A DNA stretch of 64,000 nt from Arthrobacter sp. ok362. Lineage in GTDB: Bacteria; Actinomycetota; Actinomycetes; Actinomycetales; Micrococcaceae. Below, in pieces: positions 42,529-50,743 of this stretch. A model generated the notes under the pieces. The model ran no database searches. It was given only the letters and a program-made list of their open reading frames with translations, and was not told where the DNA came from. The stretch is from NCBI RefSeq assembly GCF_900102785.1, contig NZ_FNGC01000011.1, forward strand, positions 1-64,000. The letters run 5' to 3'. The position numbers were made by a program, and so were the translations under genes. Every line of letters begins with the position of its first letter. Positions within the stretch are counted from its first letter, which is position 1.

Positions 42529-42588
42529 GCCGCTCCGGCCGCCCATCCCTCTGCCCACACCCTCACCCCTCTGCCATAAGGAACAACG

Positions 42589-43971
42589 ATGTCCCAAATT
42601 TCGCAGTTGCAGGCCCTGGACGCGGGTACGCGTCGCCGTGAAGCACGGACCGTCATTGCCTCCAGCTATCTCGGCAGCACCATCGAGTACTACGACTTCC
42701 TGCTCTATGCCACGGCCGCCGCCGTGGTCTTTCCCAAGGTGTTCTTCTCCGGCATGGACGAATGGGTGGGGGTGGTGGCCGCCTACGGGACGTTCGCCGC
42801 CGGCTATGTGGCGCGGCCCCTCGGCGGCATCATTTTCGGCCACTTCGGCGACAGGCTCGGACGCAAGAACATGCTGATTGTCTCGATGCTGGTCATGGGC
42901 ATCGCCTCCACCCTGATCGGGCTGGTGCCCGGCGCCGCGGTGGCCGGAGCCTGGGGTGCCGTGATGCTCGTGTTCCTCCGCGTCTGCCAGGGCATTGCTG
43001 TCGGCGGGGAGTGGGGCGGTGCCGCCCTCATGGCGCTTGAACACTCGGAAACGGGCAAGCGCGGCTTCGCGGCCTCGTTCGTCAACGCCGGCGCCCCCAC
43101 CGGCGCGGTACTGGGCACCCTGGTCATGGGCGCCTTCGCGGCCCTGCCCAACGAGCAGTTCCTGGCCTGGGGCTGGCGCGTCCCGTTCCTGCTGTCCTTC
43201 GTCCTGCTGGGCGTCGGCATGTTCGTCCGGCTCAAGGTCTCCGAAAGCCCCATCTTCAAGGCGGCGCTGGAACAAGAGAAAGCCGAACAGGACAACGCGG
43301 CACGGGAGAATGTCCAGCGGCAGCAGACGGTCCAGGGCGCACCGGTACGCCGCGAGATTCCCCTCCTGCAGGTCCTGCGCCGGCCAAAGACCCTGATCTT
43401 CACCATGCTGGCCGGCGCGGCGGGGTTCGCGCTTCAGGTGGTGCTGGCCACGTTCTCCGTGACCTACGCCGTGTCCAAGGGCGCTGACCGGCAGGGTGTG
43501 CTCTTCGCCTTTGCGGCAGCCTCCTTCGTGTCCATCGCCTTCGTGATCATGGGGGGCCGGCTCTCGGACAAACTGGGACGGCGGCCCGTGATGATCGGCG
43601 GCCTGATGCTCTTCATCCTTTACCTCACGCCGATGTTCCAGCTCCTGTCCTCCAACAACATCGGGCTGATCTTCGTGGCGTTCGCCGTCGGCCTCATGAT
43701 CCATTCCACCCTGTTCGGCCCGCTCGCGGCCTTCGTGTCCGAGCAGTTCGGCACCACTTCGCGGTACACCGGCGCCTCGCTGGGCTACCAGCTCGCTACC
43801 CTCCTCGGGGCGGGATTCACGCCGGGCATCGTGGCGCAGATCTTCAAGGACTCCGGGCAGAACACCGCCGCCGTGGTCTGGTACCTGGCCATCATGTCCG
43901 TCGTGTCGATCGTGTTCATCCTGCTGACCCGCGAGCCCAAGAACAACGATCTGCAGACTGTCGGGTCCTAA
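42589..43971 (+). CDS. MFS transporter, MHS (metabolite:H+ symporter) family
   Basis: 460 residues, 12 helices. MHS marks: IASSYLGSTIEYYDFLLYATAAAVVFP, GYVARPLGGIIFGHFGDRLGRKNMLI (motif A), RVCQGIAVGGEWGGAALMALEH and GGRLSDKLGRRPVM. Members import organic acids such as shikimate, ketoglutarate, protocatechuate-like compounds. Placed between hydratase and CoA ligase it probably imports the pathway substrate, an aromatic or alkanoic acid. Spacing 60 bp from the hydratase; AAGGAAC before ATG 42589. Confidence 0.9.
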   Translation: MSQISQLQALDAGTRRREARTVIASSYLGSTIEYYDFLLYATAAAVVFPKVFFSGMDEWVGVVAAYGTFAAGYVARPLGGIIFGHFGDRLGRKNMLIVSMLVMGIASTLIGLVPGAAVAGAWGAVMLVFLRVCQGIAVGGEWGGAALMALEHSETGKRGFAASFVNAGAPTGAVLGTLVMGAFAALPNEQFLAWGWRVPFLLSFVLLGVGMFVRLKVSESPIFKAALEQEKAEQDNAARENVQRQQTVQGAPVRREIPLLQVLRRPKTLIFTMLAGAAGFALQVVLATFSVTYAVSKGADRQGVLFAFAAASFVSIAFVIMGGRLSDKLGRRPVMIGGLMLFILYLTPMFQLLSSNNIGLIFVAFAVGLMIHSTLFGPLAAFVSEQFGTTSRYTGASLGYQLATLLGAGFTPGIVAQIFKDSGQNTAAVVWYLAIMSVVSIVFILLTREPKNNDLQTVGS

Positions 43972-44013
43972 CCCGGCCTGATGGCGCTACCGTCTAACTA
44001 GAAAGGATTTGCC

Positions 44014-45594
44014 GTGGAGAATTTTGGCATCGGCTCGTGGCTGCAACGGCGCCGCCCGAAGTCGGGCATCAAGACCGCCGTCATTGCAGGGGACAGGGAG
44101 CTCAGCTATGTCGAGCTCGCGGATCGTTCCACCCGGCTCGCCAACGCCTTTAGGGACCGGGGCGTGGCCAAGGGCGACCGCGTGGCCTACCTGGGTGACA
44201 ACGATCCCTCGTTCCTGGAGACCCTCTTCGCCGCGGGACTGGCCGGCGCGGTCTTTGTCCCGCTGAACACCCGGCTCGCCCCGCCGGAAATCCAGTTCCA
44301 GCTCCGGGACAGCGGCGCTGTCCTGCTGGTCCACTCGGCGGCGCTCGCGGGGCTGGCGGAACACGGCTCGGCGGAGACCGCGGTGGGCGGGCTGATCGTC
44401 GTCGACGATCCAGCCGAGCGCGACGGCGGTACGTCCGACGGCGGCGGTACGGCCGGGGGGACCGCGGTGGAGGCATTTGAGGCCGTGATCGCCTCGGGTG
44501 CGGCGCTGCCGCCGGACGAGCGCGTGAGCCTGGACGACGCCGCCATGATCCTCTACACCTCCGGAACCACCGGAAACCCCAAGGGGGCGCTCCTGACCCA
44601 TGGCAACATCACGTGGAACTGCGTCAACGTGCTGGTCGATTTCGACTTTGCCTCCACCGATGTGGCGCTCATGATCTCCCCGATGTTCCACGTGGCCTCC
44701 CTCGACATGGGCGTCCTGCCCACGCTCCTGAAGGGCGGCACCGTGGTCCTGGAAGCCAAGTTCGATCCTGGCCGGACGCTGGAGCTGATCGAGCGGCACC
44801 GCGCAACCACCATCAGCGGCGTGCCCACCACCTACCAGATGCTGTGCGAGCATCCGGACTGGGACGCCACGGACCTCAGTTCGCTGAACAAACTGACGTG
44901 CGGCGGGTCCGCCGTGCCCATGCGGGTCCTGGAAGCCTACGAACGGCGAGGGCTGCGGTTCTCCAACGGCTACGGCATGACCGAGACGGCACCGGGCGCC
45001 ACCACGCTGCCGGCGGCCCGGTCCCGGGACAAGGCCGGCTCCTCCGGACTGCCGCATTTCTTCACCGATGTCCGGGTGGCCGATCCCCTGGACCCGGCTG
45101 CGGGCCCCGCCGCGCCGGGAACCGCGGGGGAGATCCAGATCAAGGGTCCCAACGTCATCCACCGGTACTGGAACCGGCCCGAGGCCTCGGCGGATTCCTA
45201 CACCGCTGACGGCTGGTTCAAGTCCGGCGACATGGGCTACAAGGACCCGGACGGATTCGTATTCATCTCCGACCGGCTCAAGGACATGATCATCTCCGGC
45301 GGGGAGAACATCTACCCGGCCGAGGTTGAGCAGGCGATCGCCGAGCTCGACGCCGTAGGCAGTGTCGCGGTAATCGGCGTGCCGGACGAGAAATGGGGCG
45401 AAGTGCCGCGGGCCGTAGTGCTGCTGCGGGACGGTGCCCGGCTCACGGAAGAGCAGCTCCGCTCCCACCTCGAGGGCAGGCTCGCGCGGTACAAGATCCC
45501 CAAGTCGGTGGTCTTCGTGGCGGAAATGCCCCGGACCGCCAGCGGCAAGATCCGGAAGGCCGATCTGCGGAACCTCACGTCCGGCCACGTCTGA
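44014..45594 (+). CDS. Acyl/aryl-CoA synthetase (AMP-binding), CouL-like position
   Basis: 526 residues, ANL superfamily. P-loop ILYTSGTTGNPKGALLTHGN, A5 motif YGMTETAPG, SGDMGYKDPDGFVFISDRLKDMIISGGENIYPAEVE hinge region, and the C-terminal catalytic Lys in RTASGKIRKADL. It activates a carboxylic acid to its CoA thioester and is the entry step of the operon. FHVASLDMGVLPTLLKGGT lines the acyl pocket. An insert with repeated DGG/GGT (about 130-150) is low complexity. GTG 44014 follows AAAGGA. Confidence 0.92.
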   Translation: MENFGIGSWLQRRRPKSGIKTAVIAGDRELSYVELADRSTRLANAFRDRGVAKGDRVAYLGDNDPSFLETLFAAGLAGAVFVPLNTRLAPPEIQFQLRDSGAVLLVHSAALAGLAEHGSAETAVGGLIVVDDPAERDGGTSDGGGTAGGTAVEAFEAVIASGAALPPDERVSLDDAAMILYTSGTTGNPKGALLTHGNITWNCVNVLVDFDFASTDVALMISPMFHVASLDMGVLPTLLKGGTVVLEAKFDPGRTLELIERHRATTISGVPTTYQMLCEHPDWDATDLSSLNKLTCGGSAVPMRVLEAYERRGLRFSNGYGMTETAPGATTLPAARSRDKAGSSGLPHFFTDVRVADPLDPAAGPAAPGTAGEIQIKGPNVIHRYWNRPEASADSYTADGWFKSGDMGYKDPDGFVFISDRLKDMIISGGENIYPAEVEQAIAELDAVGSVAVIGVPDEKWGEVPRAVVLLRDGARLTEEQLRSHLEGRLARYKIPKSVVFVAEMPRTASGKIRKADLRNLTSGHV

Positions 45595-45659
45595 CGGCGG
45601 GAGCCGGGACGCTGTCACTGCCTACATCGAGGAAGTCGTGCCCCGAGCTGGCCGCGCGT

Positions 45660-46283
45660 TTAGTGGATCGCGGCCAGCAGGACGCCGACGCCGACGAAAA
45701 GCCCTCCGAACGTCCGGTTCAGGACTTTCTGTCCGCCCGCGTCGCGGGTGAAGCGCTGGAAGGACCTGGCCGCCGCCGCGAAAAAGAACCACATGACCAG
45801 GACGTCGATCACGATCACGGTGGCGGCCAGGACCACGTACTGCGGCAGCAGCGGCTGCTCCGGACGGAGGAACTGGGGCATGAAGGCCAGGAAGAAGACC
45901 ACGGCTTTGGGGTTCAGCAGATTGACCCAGAGGCCGCGGCGGAACATGGAGAACGCCGGTTCGTTGCGCAGGGCGGCGGCCTTCTCCTGGTCCAGGTCAG
46001 GCTTGTGCAGGAACTGCCGGATACCCAGGTACACCAGGTAGGCGGCGCCGGCGTAGCGGATCACGTTGAAGGCGACCTGCGAGCTCGCCACGAGCACGCC
46101 GACGCCGAGGGCCACGATCAGGATGTGCACCACGAGGGCGGCCTGCTGGCCCAGGATGCCCCAGATGGAACGGCGGAATCCCGAGTTCAGGGAGTTGCTC
46201 ATGGTGTTGATGGCGCCCGCGCCGGGAGTGAAGCTGATCAGGACGCCGGCGCCGGCCAGGGCCAGCCAAAGTGAGGGTTGCAC
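45660..46283 (-). CDS. LysE/RhtB-family amino acid exporter
   Basis: 207 residues, six helices. LysE features are ALAGAGVLISFTPGAGAINTMSNSLNSGFRRSIWGILGQQ at the start, YAGAAYLVYLGIRQFL, and RRGLWVNLLNPKAVVFFLAFMPQF. It exports an amino acid or related compound. It converges with the CoA ligase gene, 65 bp apart. Substrate not determinable. Confidence 0.9.
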   Translation of the reverse strand: MQPSLWLALAGAGVLISFTPGAGAINTMSNSLNSGFRRSIWGILGQQAALVVHILIVALGVGVLVASSQVAFNVIRYAGAAYLVYLGIRQFLHKPDLDQEKAAALRNEPAFSMFRRGLWVNLLNPKAVVFFLAFMPQFLRPEQPLLPQYVVLAATVIVIDVLVMWFFFAAAARSFQRFTRDAGGQKVLNRTFGGLFVGVGVLLAAIH

Positions 46284-46332
46284 CAGCCAAGTTTACGGTC
46301 CCGGCCGTGGCCGGCCTGATTGATGACGGGAG

Positions 46333-46884
46333 TCAGTCGCGGCGGAGGCCGTAGCTGAGGATCATGTTGCCTTTGCTGGTCTGCTGGGACGACTGTAGCT
46401 CCAGCCGGGTAAGGGGATCGCCGTCGTTGAACAGCCGCCGCCCGCTGCCCGCGACCACCGGATGGACGATCAGCATCAGGGTGTCGAGCAGCCCGGCGAA
46501 CAGCAACTGGTGGACCAGCGAGATGCTGCTGAAGATCCCTATTTCGCCGCCGTCGCCGTCCTTCAGACCCGCCACGAAGTCTTCCAGCGGCCCCTCGATC
46601 AGCCGCGAATTTTGCCATTCGAGGGCCCCCGTCAGGGTCCGGGACGCGACAAATTTCGGGATCGGATTGATGAACCCCGCGAAGTCGGCGTCGCTTTCGG
46701 CGTTTGGCCAGTACTGTGCCCACTGCTGGTACCCGATGCGGCCCAGGAGTGCGGTGTCGATCCGGCCCATCATCTCGCCCATCCCGGCACCCAGCTCTGC
46801 GTCGAAGCTGTCGAATTGCCACAGGAACGGGTCTTCAACCACGCCGTCCACAGAGCAGAAAAGGCCGGCCGTCAATTTGCGCAT
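46333..46884 (-). CDS. Dihydrofolate reductase-like RibD C-terminal domain protein
   Basis: 183 residues. It starts RKLTAGLFCSVDGVVEDPFLW, the usual opening of this family, with IDTALLGRIGYQQWAQYWP in the middle and LMLIVHPVVAGSGRRLFNDG near the C-terminus. The fold resembles the NADPH-dependent reductase of riboflavin synthesis, but these stand-alone proteins are mostly uncharacterised. ATG 46884 has AAGGAGAAC. Neighbouring genes give no clue. Confidence 0.88.
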   Translation of the reverse strand: MRKLTAGLFCSVDGVVEDPFLWQFDSFDAELGAGMGEMMGRIDTALLGRIGYQQWAQYWPNAESDADFAGFINPIPKFVASRTLTGALEWQNSRLIEGPLEDFVAGLKDGDGGEIGIFSSISLVHQLLFAGLLDTLMLIVHPVVAGSGRRLFNDGDPLTRLELQSSQQTSKGNMILSYGLRRD

Positions 46885-47015
46885 GGGGTTCTCCTTGTCT
46901 GGGTCTCTAGTGAGGTCTTCCAGTGCACCCTATCCGCAGACCCGGAAGCAGGGAATGGCTGTCGAAAACTCGTTAATAGCCGCCCCGGAGGATGGTTGTG
47001 CCGCCAGGGCCGCGA

Positions 47016-47046
47016 GCCTTGGGCGTGCCCGGGGCGCGCCCAAGGC
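47016..47046 (-). terminator. Hairpin after the PepSY-like gene
   Basis: GCCTTGGGCG (47016-47025) and CGCCCAAGGC (47037-47046) make a perfect 10-bp stem with an 11-base loop, 11 bp after the stop of the minus-strand gene at 47057. No T run. Confidence 0.55.
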
Positions 47047-47056
47047 CCGCCAGGGG

Positions 47057-47500
47057 CTAGCCGTTGGAAGTGTAGCCATCCGTGGCGGCGCCGCCACGGC
47101 CCCCGCCGGGGCCGCCCATGCCTTCCTCGGTTCCGGTCACGGTGAAGTTCGCATCCAGCAGGACGGTGGCGCGCGTGCCGTCCGCCTTTGTGATGTGGGC
47201 TTCGTAGGTGGCGCCGTCGGCGTCGGTCTCCATCCGCTCGATGGTCGCGCCCGGCTGGGCGGCCTTCACCGCCGCCTCGACCTTCGTCGCGGTGTCGCCG
47301 GTGAGGACCTCCTCCGTCTTCCCGTTGGCCTGGTGGGGCCCGCGCTGGCCGCCGGTGCCGTAGCCATCGGTGGCCTGGGTCGAGGACGAGCCGCTGGTGG
47401 AATCGGCAGCCATCGCGGGGATGGCCGACGCTCCGATGGCGCCGCCGCCGATTACCGCAGCGAGCATGATGCCCGCGGTGGCCTTGTTGATCTTTGCCAT
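47057..47500 (-). CDS. Secreted PepSY-like domain protein
   Basis: 147 residues. A signal peptide (INKATAGIMLAAVIGGGAIGASAIPAMAADS) should be cut near residue 32. A Ser/Gly/Thr-rich linker follows, then a single PepSY-like module (about 62-120): EEVLTGDTATKVEAAVKAAQPGATIERMETDADGATYEAHITKADGTRATVLLDANF. The C-terminus is Gly-rich (GMGGPGGGRGG). PepSY domains are thought to inhibit or bind proteases or sense envelope stress. AAGGAG precedes ATG 47500. Exported, role unknown. Confidence 0.82.
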   Translation of the reverse strand: MAKINKATAGIMLAAVIGGGAIGASAIPAMAADSTSGSSSTQATDGYGTGGQRGPHQANGKTEEVLTGDTATKVEAAVKAAQPGATIERMETDADGATYEAHITKADGTRATVLLDANFTVTGTEEGMGGPGGGRGGAATDGYTSNG

Positions 47501-47628
47501 TGTGAAACTCCTTTGCTGAGGCCCGGATGCCGGGCCGGCCGAGTTTTCGGCCTGTACCCAGCCTCAGATGCGGAGTTATGGCGAGGCTTTCGGCATGCTG
47601 TGCCGGTGCTGTGACCGCTGACGGCCGC

Positions 47629-48444
47629 TCACGCCCGGGCGATGACCTCGCCGTTGGGAATCAGGAACCAGCCGTCGTCGGTGGAGCCCCACCGGTGCCA
47701 GCCGGCGGAAATCCGGGCCAGGTCCGCCTCGCTGGCAAAGCCGTACTCGAGCGCCTGGTCGGCAAAGGATGAATGCAGCACCCGCTCGCCCCACACCCGG
47801 GCCTGCCAGCGCCGCTCATGCCCGGTGGCGTAGAGCCAGTTGCTGGCGGACGGCGCCACGTCAGTGAACCCGGCGGCCTGCGCCCAGGACACGAGCCGGC
47901 GTCCGGCGTCGGGCTCGGCGCCGTTGCGCCGGGCAATCCGCTGGTACAGCTCCATCCAGTCGTCAAGCTCGGGGATGGCCGGGTACCAGCTCATGCCGTG
48001 GAAATCGGCGTCGCGCACCGCCACGATCCCGCCGGCCTTGGCCGCCCGGCGCATCTCCCGCAGAGCCGCGACGGGGTCCGTGAGGTGCTGGAGGACCTGA
48101 TGGGCGTGGACGACGTCGAACGACTCGTCCGGGAAGTCAAGGTCGTAGATGTTGCCGGTGGCAAAGTCGACATTGTCCACGCCGCGCTCCGCGGCGAGGG
48201 CCGCGGCCTGGGCGATGATGCCGGGGGAACGGTCCAGGCCCGTGACCCTGCCCGGCGCCACCAGCTCCGCGAAGTCGCACGTGATGCTGCCCGGCCCGCA
48301 GCCGACATCGAGGACGGACACCCCGGGCATGAGATGGCGCAGCACGAACGCTGCCGAGTTTTCCGCCGTGCGGGAGGCATGGGCGCGGACCACCGACTCG
48401 TGGTGGCCGTGCGTGTACACATCGTCAGGCTGCTGCGCACTCAT
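47629..48444 (-). CDS. SAM-dependent class I methyltransferase
   Basis: 271 residues. Motif I is SVLDVGCGPGSITCDFAELV (about 44-63), motif II region GRVTGLDRSPGII, then DNVDFATGNIYDLDFPDESFDVVHAHQVLQHL and REMRRAAKAGGIVAVRDADF. A larger C-terminal part with several Trp (MSWYPAIPELDDWMELY, WHRWGSTDDGWFLIPNGE) resembles UbiE-like methyltransferases of unknown substrate. It is divergent from an APC permease at 48583. Confidence 0.88.
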   Translation of the reverse strand: MSAQQPDDVYTHGHHESVVRAHASRTAENSAAFVLRHLMPGVSVLDVGCGPGSITCDFAELVAPGRVTGLDRSPGIIAQAAALAAERGVDNVDFATGNIYDLDFPDESFDVVHAHQVLQHLTDPVAALREMRRAAKAGGIVAVRDADFHGMSWYPAIPELDDWMELYQRIARRNGAEPDAGRRLVSWAQAAGFTDVAPSASNWLYATGHERRWQARVWGERVLHSSFADQALEYGFASEADLARISAGWHRWGSTDDGWFLIPNGEVIARA

Positions 48445-48582
48445 AATGGAACGCTACCCTCCCGCGATCGGAAAAGTGCAGACCCTCCCAGTGTGCCCGC
48501 CGTTTCGGTCGCCGCGCGCCGGCAGGCAGTTTTTTGCGGCTGGGCGTCAGTTTTGCCGCTTCCGGCGCAGGAGATTCTGCGG

Positions 48583-49938
48583 ATGAATGGAGGAGTGGAA
48601 ATCAACAACAGCAATGACGCCAGCGGCAACGGACTGGGCTTGTTCCGGGCCACCGGGATCTATGTCGGGGCGATCCTGGGCTCGGGTGTCCTAGTGCTTC
48701 CCGCCATCGCGGCCAAGGAGGCCGGCCCGGCATCGCTCCTGGCCTGGGCGGTCCTGCTGGTGTTCTGCATTCCGGTCGCCTTCAGCTTCGCCGAAATGAG
48801 CCGCCAGGAGCCCGACGCCGGAGGGATCGCCCATTTCGTCAAGCGCGCCTTTGGGCGCCGCGCCTCGGTGGTGGCCGGGTACCTCTTTTATTTTTCGATT
48901 CCCTTCGGCGCCCCGGCAACGGCCGTGATCGGCGGCAATTACATCGCCCACGCCGTAGGCGGCGGCCGGGAAGCCGCGGTCCTCGCGGCGGCAGTGATCC
49001 TGCTGGCCGCCTTCGCGAGCAACGCCGTCGGCATCAGGGTTTCCAGCCGCATGCAACTCGCGCTCATGGTGCTGCTGGTGGGACTGCTGGCGCTCGCCGT
49101 CGTGCTCGCAGCGCCCCACGCGAAGGCGGAAAATTTCCAGCCCTTCGCCCCGCACGGCTACTGGGCGGTCGGCGGCGCCGCGAGCCTGCTGTTCTTCTGC
49201 TTCGCCGGCTGGGAAGCCGTCTCCCACCTGGCCGGGGAGTTCCGCAACCCCGGGCGCGATCTCCGGCGGGCCACGTGGCTCACCCTGATTGTGGTGGGCG
49301 CGGTCTACATCGGCGTTGTCGCCGCCTCGGTGGCGGTCCTCGGCCCGGAACTGCCCGCTACGGCGGTGCCTGTCGCGGCGTTGCTGGAAAAGGGGTTGGG
49401 CTCACTGGCGGCCCCGCTCACCGCCGTCGCCGCCGCCGTGCTGACGTTCGGCCCCATCAACACGTTCGTGGCCGGCGCCAGCCGGCTCGGGGCTTCCCTG
49501 GCGTCCGACGGCGTGCTGCCGCCCGCCCTTGCCCGCGGCGGCGGGCGCGGTCAGGTGCCCGGCGGAAGCCTGGCCACCCTGGCCGTCCTGACGCTGTTGT
49601 CCTTCGCCGCGGCCATTGCCGGACTCACCGACATGCAGTTCCAGATCGGGGCCGCCTCGGCGTGCTTCACGGCTGTCACCGCGTTTGGCCTGGCCGCCGG
49701 CATCCGGCTGCTGCAGCCGCGGACCGTCGCCTGGTACGGCGTAATCGTGGCGGCGGCCGTCATGGTGGCCGTCCTGCTCTTTAGCGGCTGGGCGCTCGGG
49801 GTCCCGCTGGCACTGGCAGCGGCCGCCGTCGGCGTCGGCAGGCGCTTCGGCCGGAGCCCGGAGCCGGAGGTGACACCGAAAGTTGCGCAGCCGGAGGCGG
49901 CGCCTCTTGGCCCGCCGGAGGCTGCTGCGCGCCTGTGA
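48583..49938 (+). CDS. APC-superfamily amino acid permease/exporter
   Basis: 451 residues, about 12 helices. The first helix has GLFRATGIYVGAILGSGVLVLPAIAAKEAGPASLLAW with the broken-helix GSG of the APC fold; FSFAEMSRQEPDAGGIAHFVKRAFGRRASVVAGYLF follows. It resembles the YjeH methionine/branched-chain amino acid exporter group. The C-terminal 40 residues are a soluble Pro/Ala/Glu tail. I chose ATG 48583, which has CAGGAGA upstream; a GTG at 48595 is possible. Confidence 0.87.
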   Translation: MNGGVEINNSNDASGNGLGLFRATGIYVGAILGSGVLVLPAIAAKEAGPASLLAWAVLLVFCIPVAFSFAEMSRQEPDAGGIAHFVKRAFGRRASVVAGYLFYFSIPFGAPATAVIGGNYIAHAVGGGREAAVLAAAVILLAAFASNAVGIRVSSRMQLALMVLLVGLLALAVVLAAPHAKAENFQPFAPHGYWAVGGAASLLFFCFAGWEAVSHLAGEFRNPGRDLRRATWLTLIVVGAVYIGVVAASVAVLGPELPATAVPVAALLEKGLGSLAAPLTAVAAAVLTFGPINTFVAGASRLGASLASDGVLPPALARGGGRGQVPGGSLATLAVLTLLSFAAAIAGLTDMQFQIGAASACFTAVTAFGLAAGIRLLQPRTVAWYGVIVAAAVMVAVLLFSGWALGVPLALAAAAVGVGRRFGRSPEPEVTPKVAQPEAAPLGPPEAAARL

Positions 49939-49952
49939 CCGCGCGCTGCGCA

Positions 49953-50501
49953 TCAGCCGGGGCGGTGCTCCGATGCGGGCCCGCGGGCGGCTTCCTCGCC
50001 GGCCCGGACGGTGGCATCGATCATGGAGTTCATGAACCGGGTAACAATTTCCAGTTCCTCCGGCGTGAAGCTTTCCATCGCCGCGCCCATGTGGCGGGCC
50101 AGCGGGAGGAACATGGCGCTGCCGTCGCGGTAGGCCTTGGGGGTCATGCGCAGCTGCACCTGGCGGCGGTCCGCGCCCTGGCGCTCGCGGACCACGTGGC
50201 CGGAACTGTGGAGCCGGTCGATCAGTGCGGTGGTGGCAGGGGAACTGAGGTTCAGCTCTTTCCGGAGCACCCCCGGAGTGACAATCTGGTGGCGCGCCGT
50301 GTGCCGCATGATCACGGCCAGGGCGTTGAGATCCGTGCGGTGCATGTCATTGCGGCCGCCGGCGGAGTCCACATAGCGGTTGGCTTCGAGGGTGAATTCC
50401 TGCAGGAGCCGGACGAGGGGCGGCGGACCGGCCGCTTCGGGCGGGCCCGCGTTTTCGGATGGGGCCGCGTTTTCGGATAGGCCTGCGGATTCGGCTGACA
50501 C
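49953..50501 (-). CDS. MarR-family regulator beside an MmpL transporter
   Basis: 182 residues from GTG 50501 (GGAGG upstream). A low-complexity leader contains repeated SENA/PPEA units (1-27). The MarR domain has HRTDLNALAVIMRHTARHQIVTPGVLRKELNLSSPATTALIDRLHSSGHVVRERQGADRRQVQLRMTPKA. It is divergent from the MmpL-type gene at 50744; an inverted repeat lies in the gap, so it is the likely repressor of that pump. Confidence 0.9.
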   Translation of the reverse strand: MSAESAGLSENAAPSENAGPPEAAGPPPLVRLLQEFTLEANRYVDSAGGRNDMHRTDLNALAVIMRHTARHQIVTPGVLRKELNLSSPATTALIDRLHSSGHVVRERQGADRRQVQLRMTPKAYRDGSAMFLPLARHMGAAMESFTPEELEIVTRFMNSMIDATVRAGEEAARGPASEHRPG

Positions 50502-50669
50502 GGCGGACCTCCTTCATCCCTTGATGCGGCCGCTAGGGTCTGACGGCGGCCGGTCGGCGCTGTCGGCAGCCTCCTTGGGAGCTTACTTCAGTGTCTACTG
50601 CAGCGTCTGCTGCAGCTGCCGGACGCCGGGTGTCCTTCCATTCTCCTCCGGCTCTTCGCGCCATCCACT

Positions 50670-50688
50670 TATCTCTAAGATGGAGATA
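50670..50688. promoter_or_regulatory. Probable MarR operator before the MmpL gene
   Basis: TATCTC-TAAGATG-GAGATA at 50670-50688 is a perfect 6-bp inverted repeat with 7-bp spacer, just upstream of the ATG at 50744. AGTCTACTATGG just after it could hold a -10 box (TACTAT). A repressor here would block the pump promoter. Confidence 0.6.
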
Positions 50689-50743
50689 GTCTACTATGGA
50701 GTTAATTGTTGGCCCCGCACCGAAGCGCACCTTAGAAGGACAC

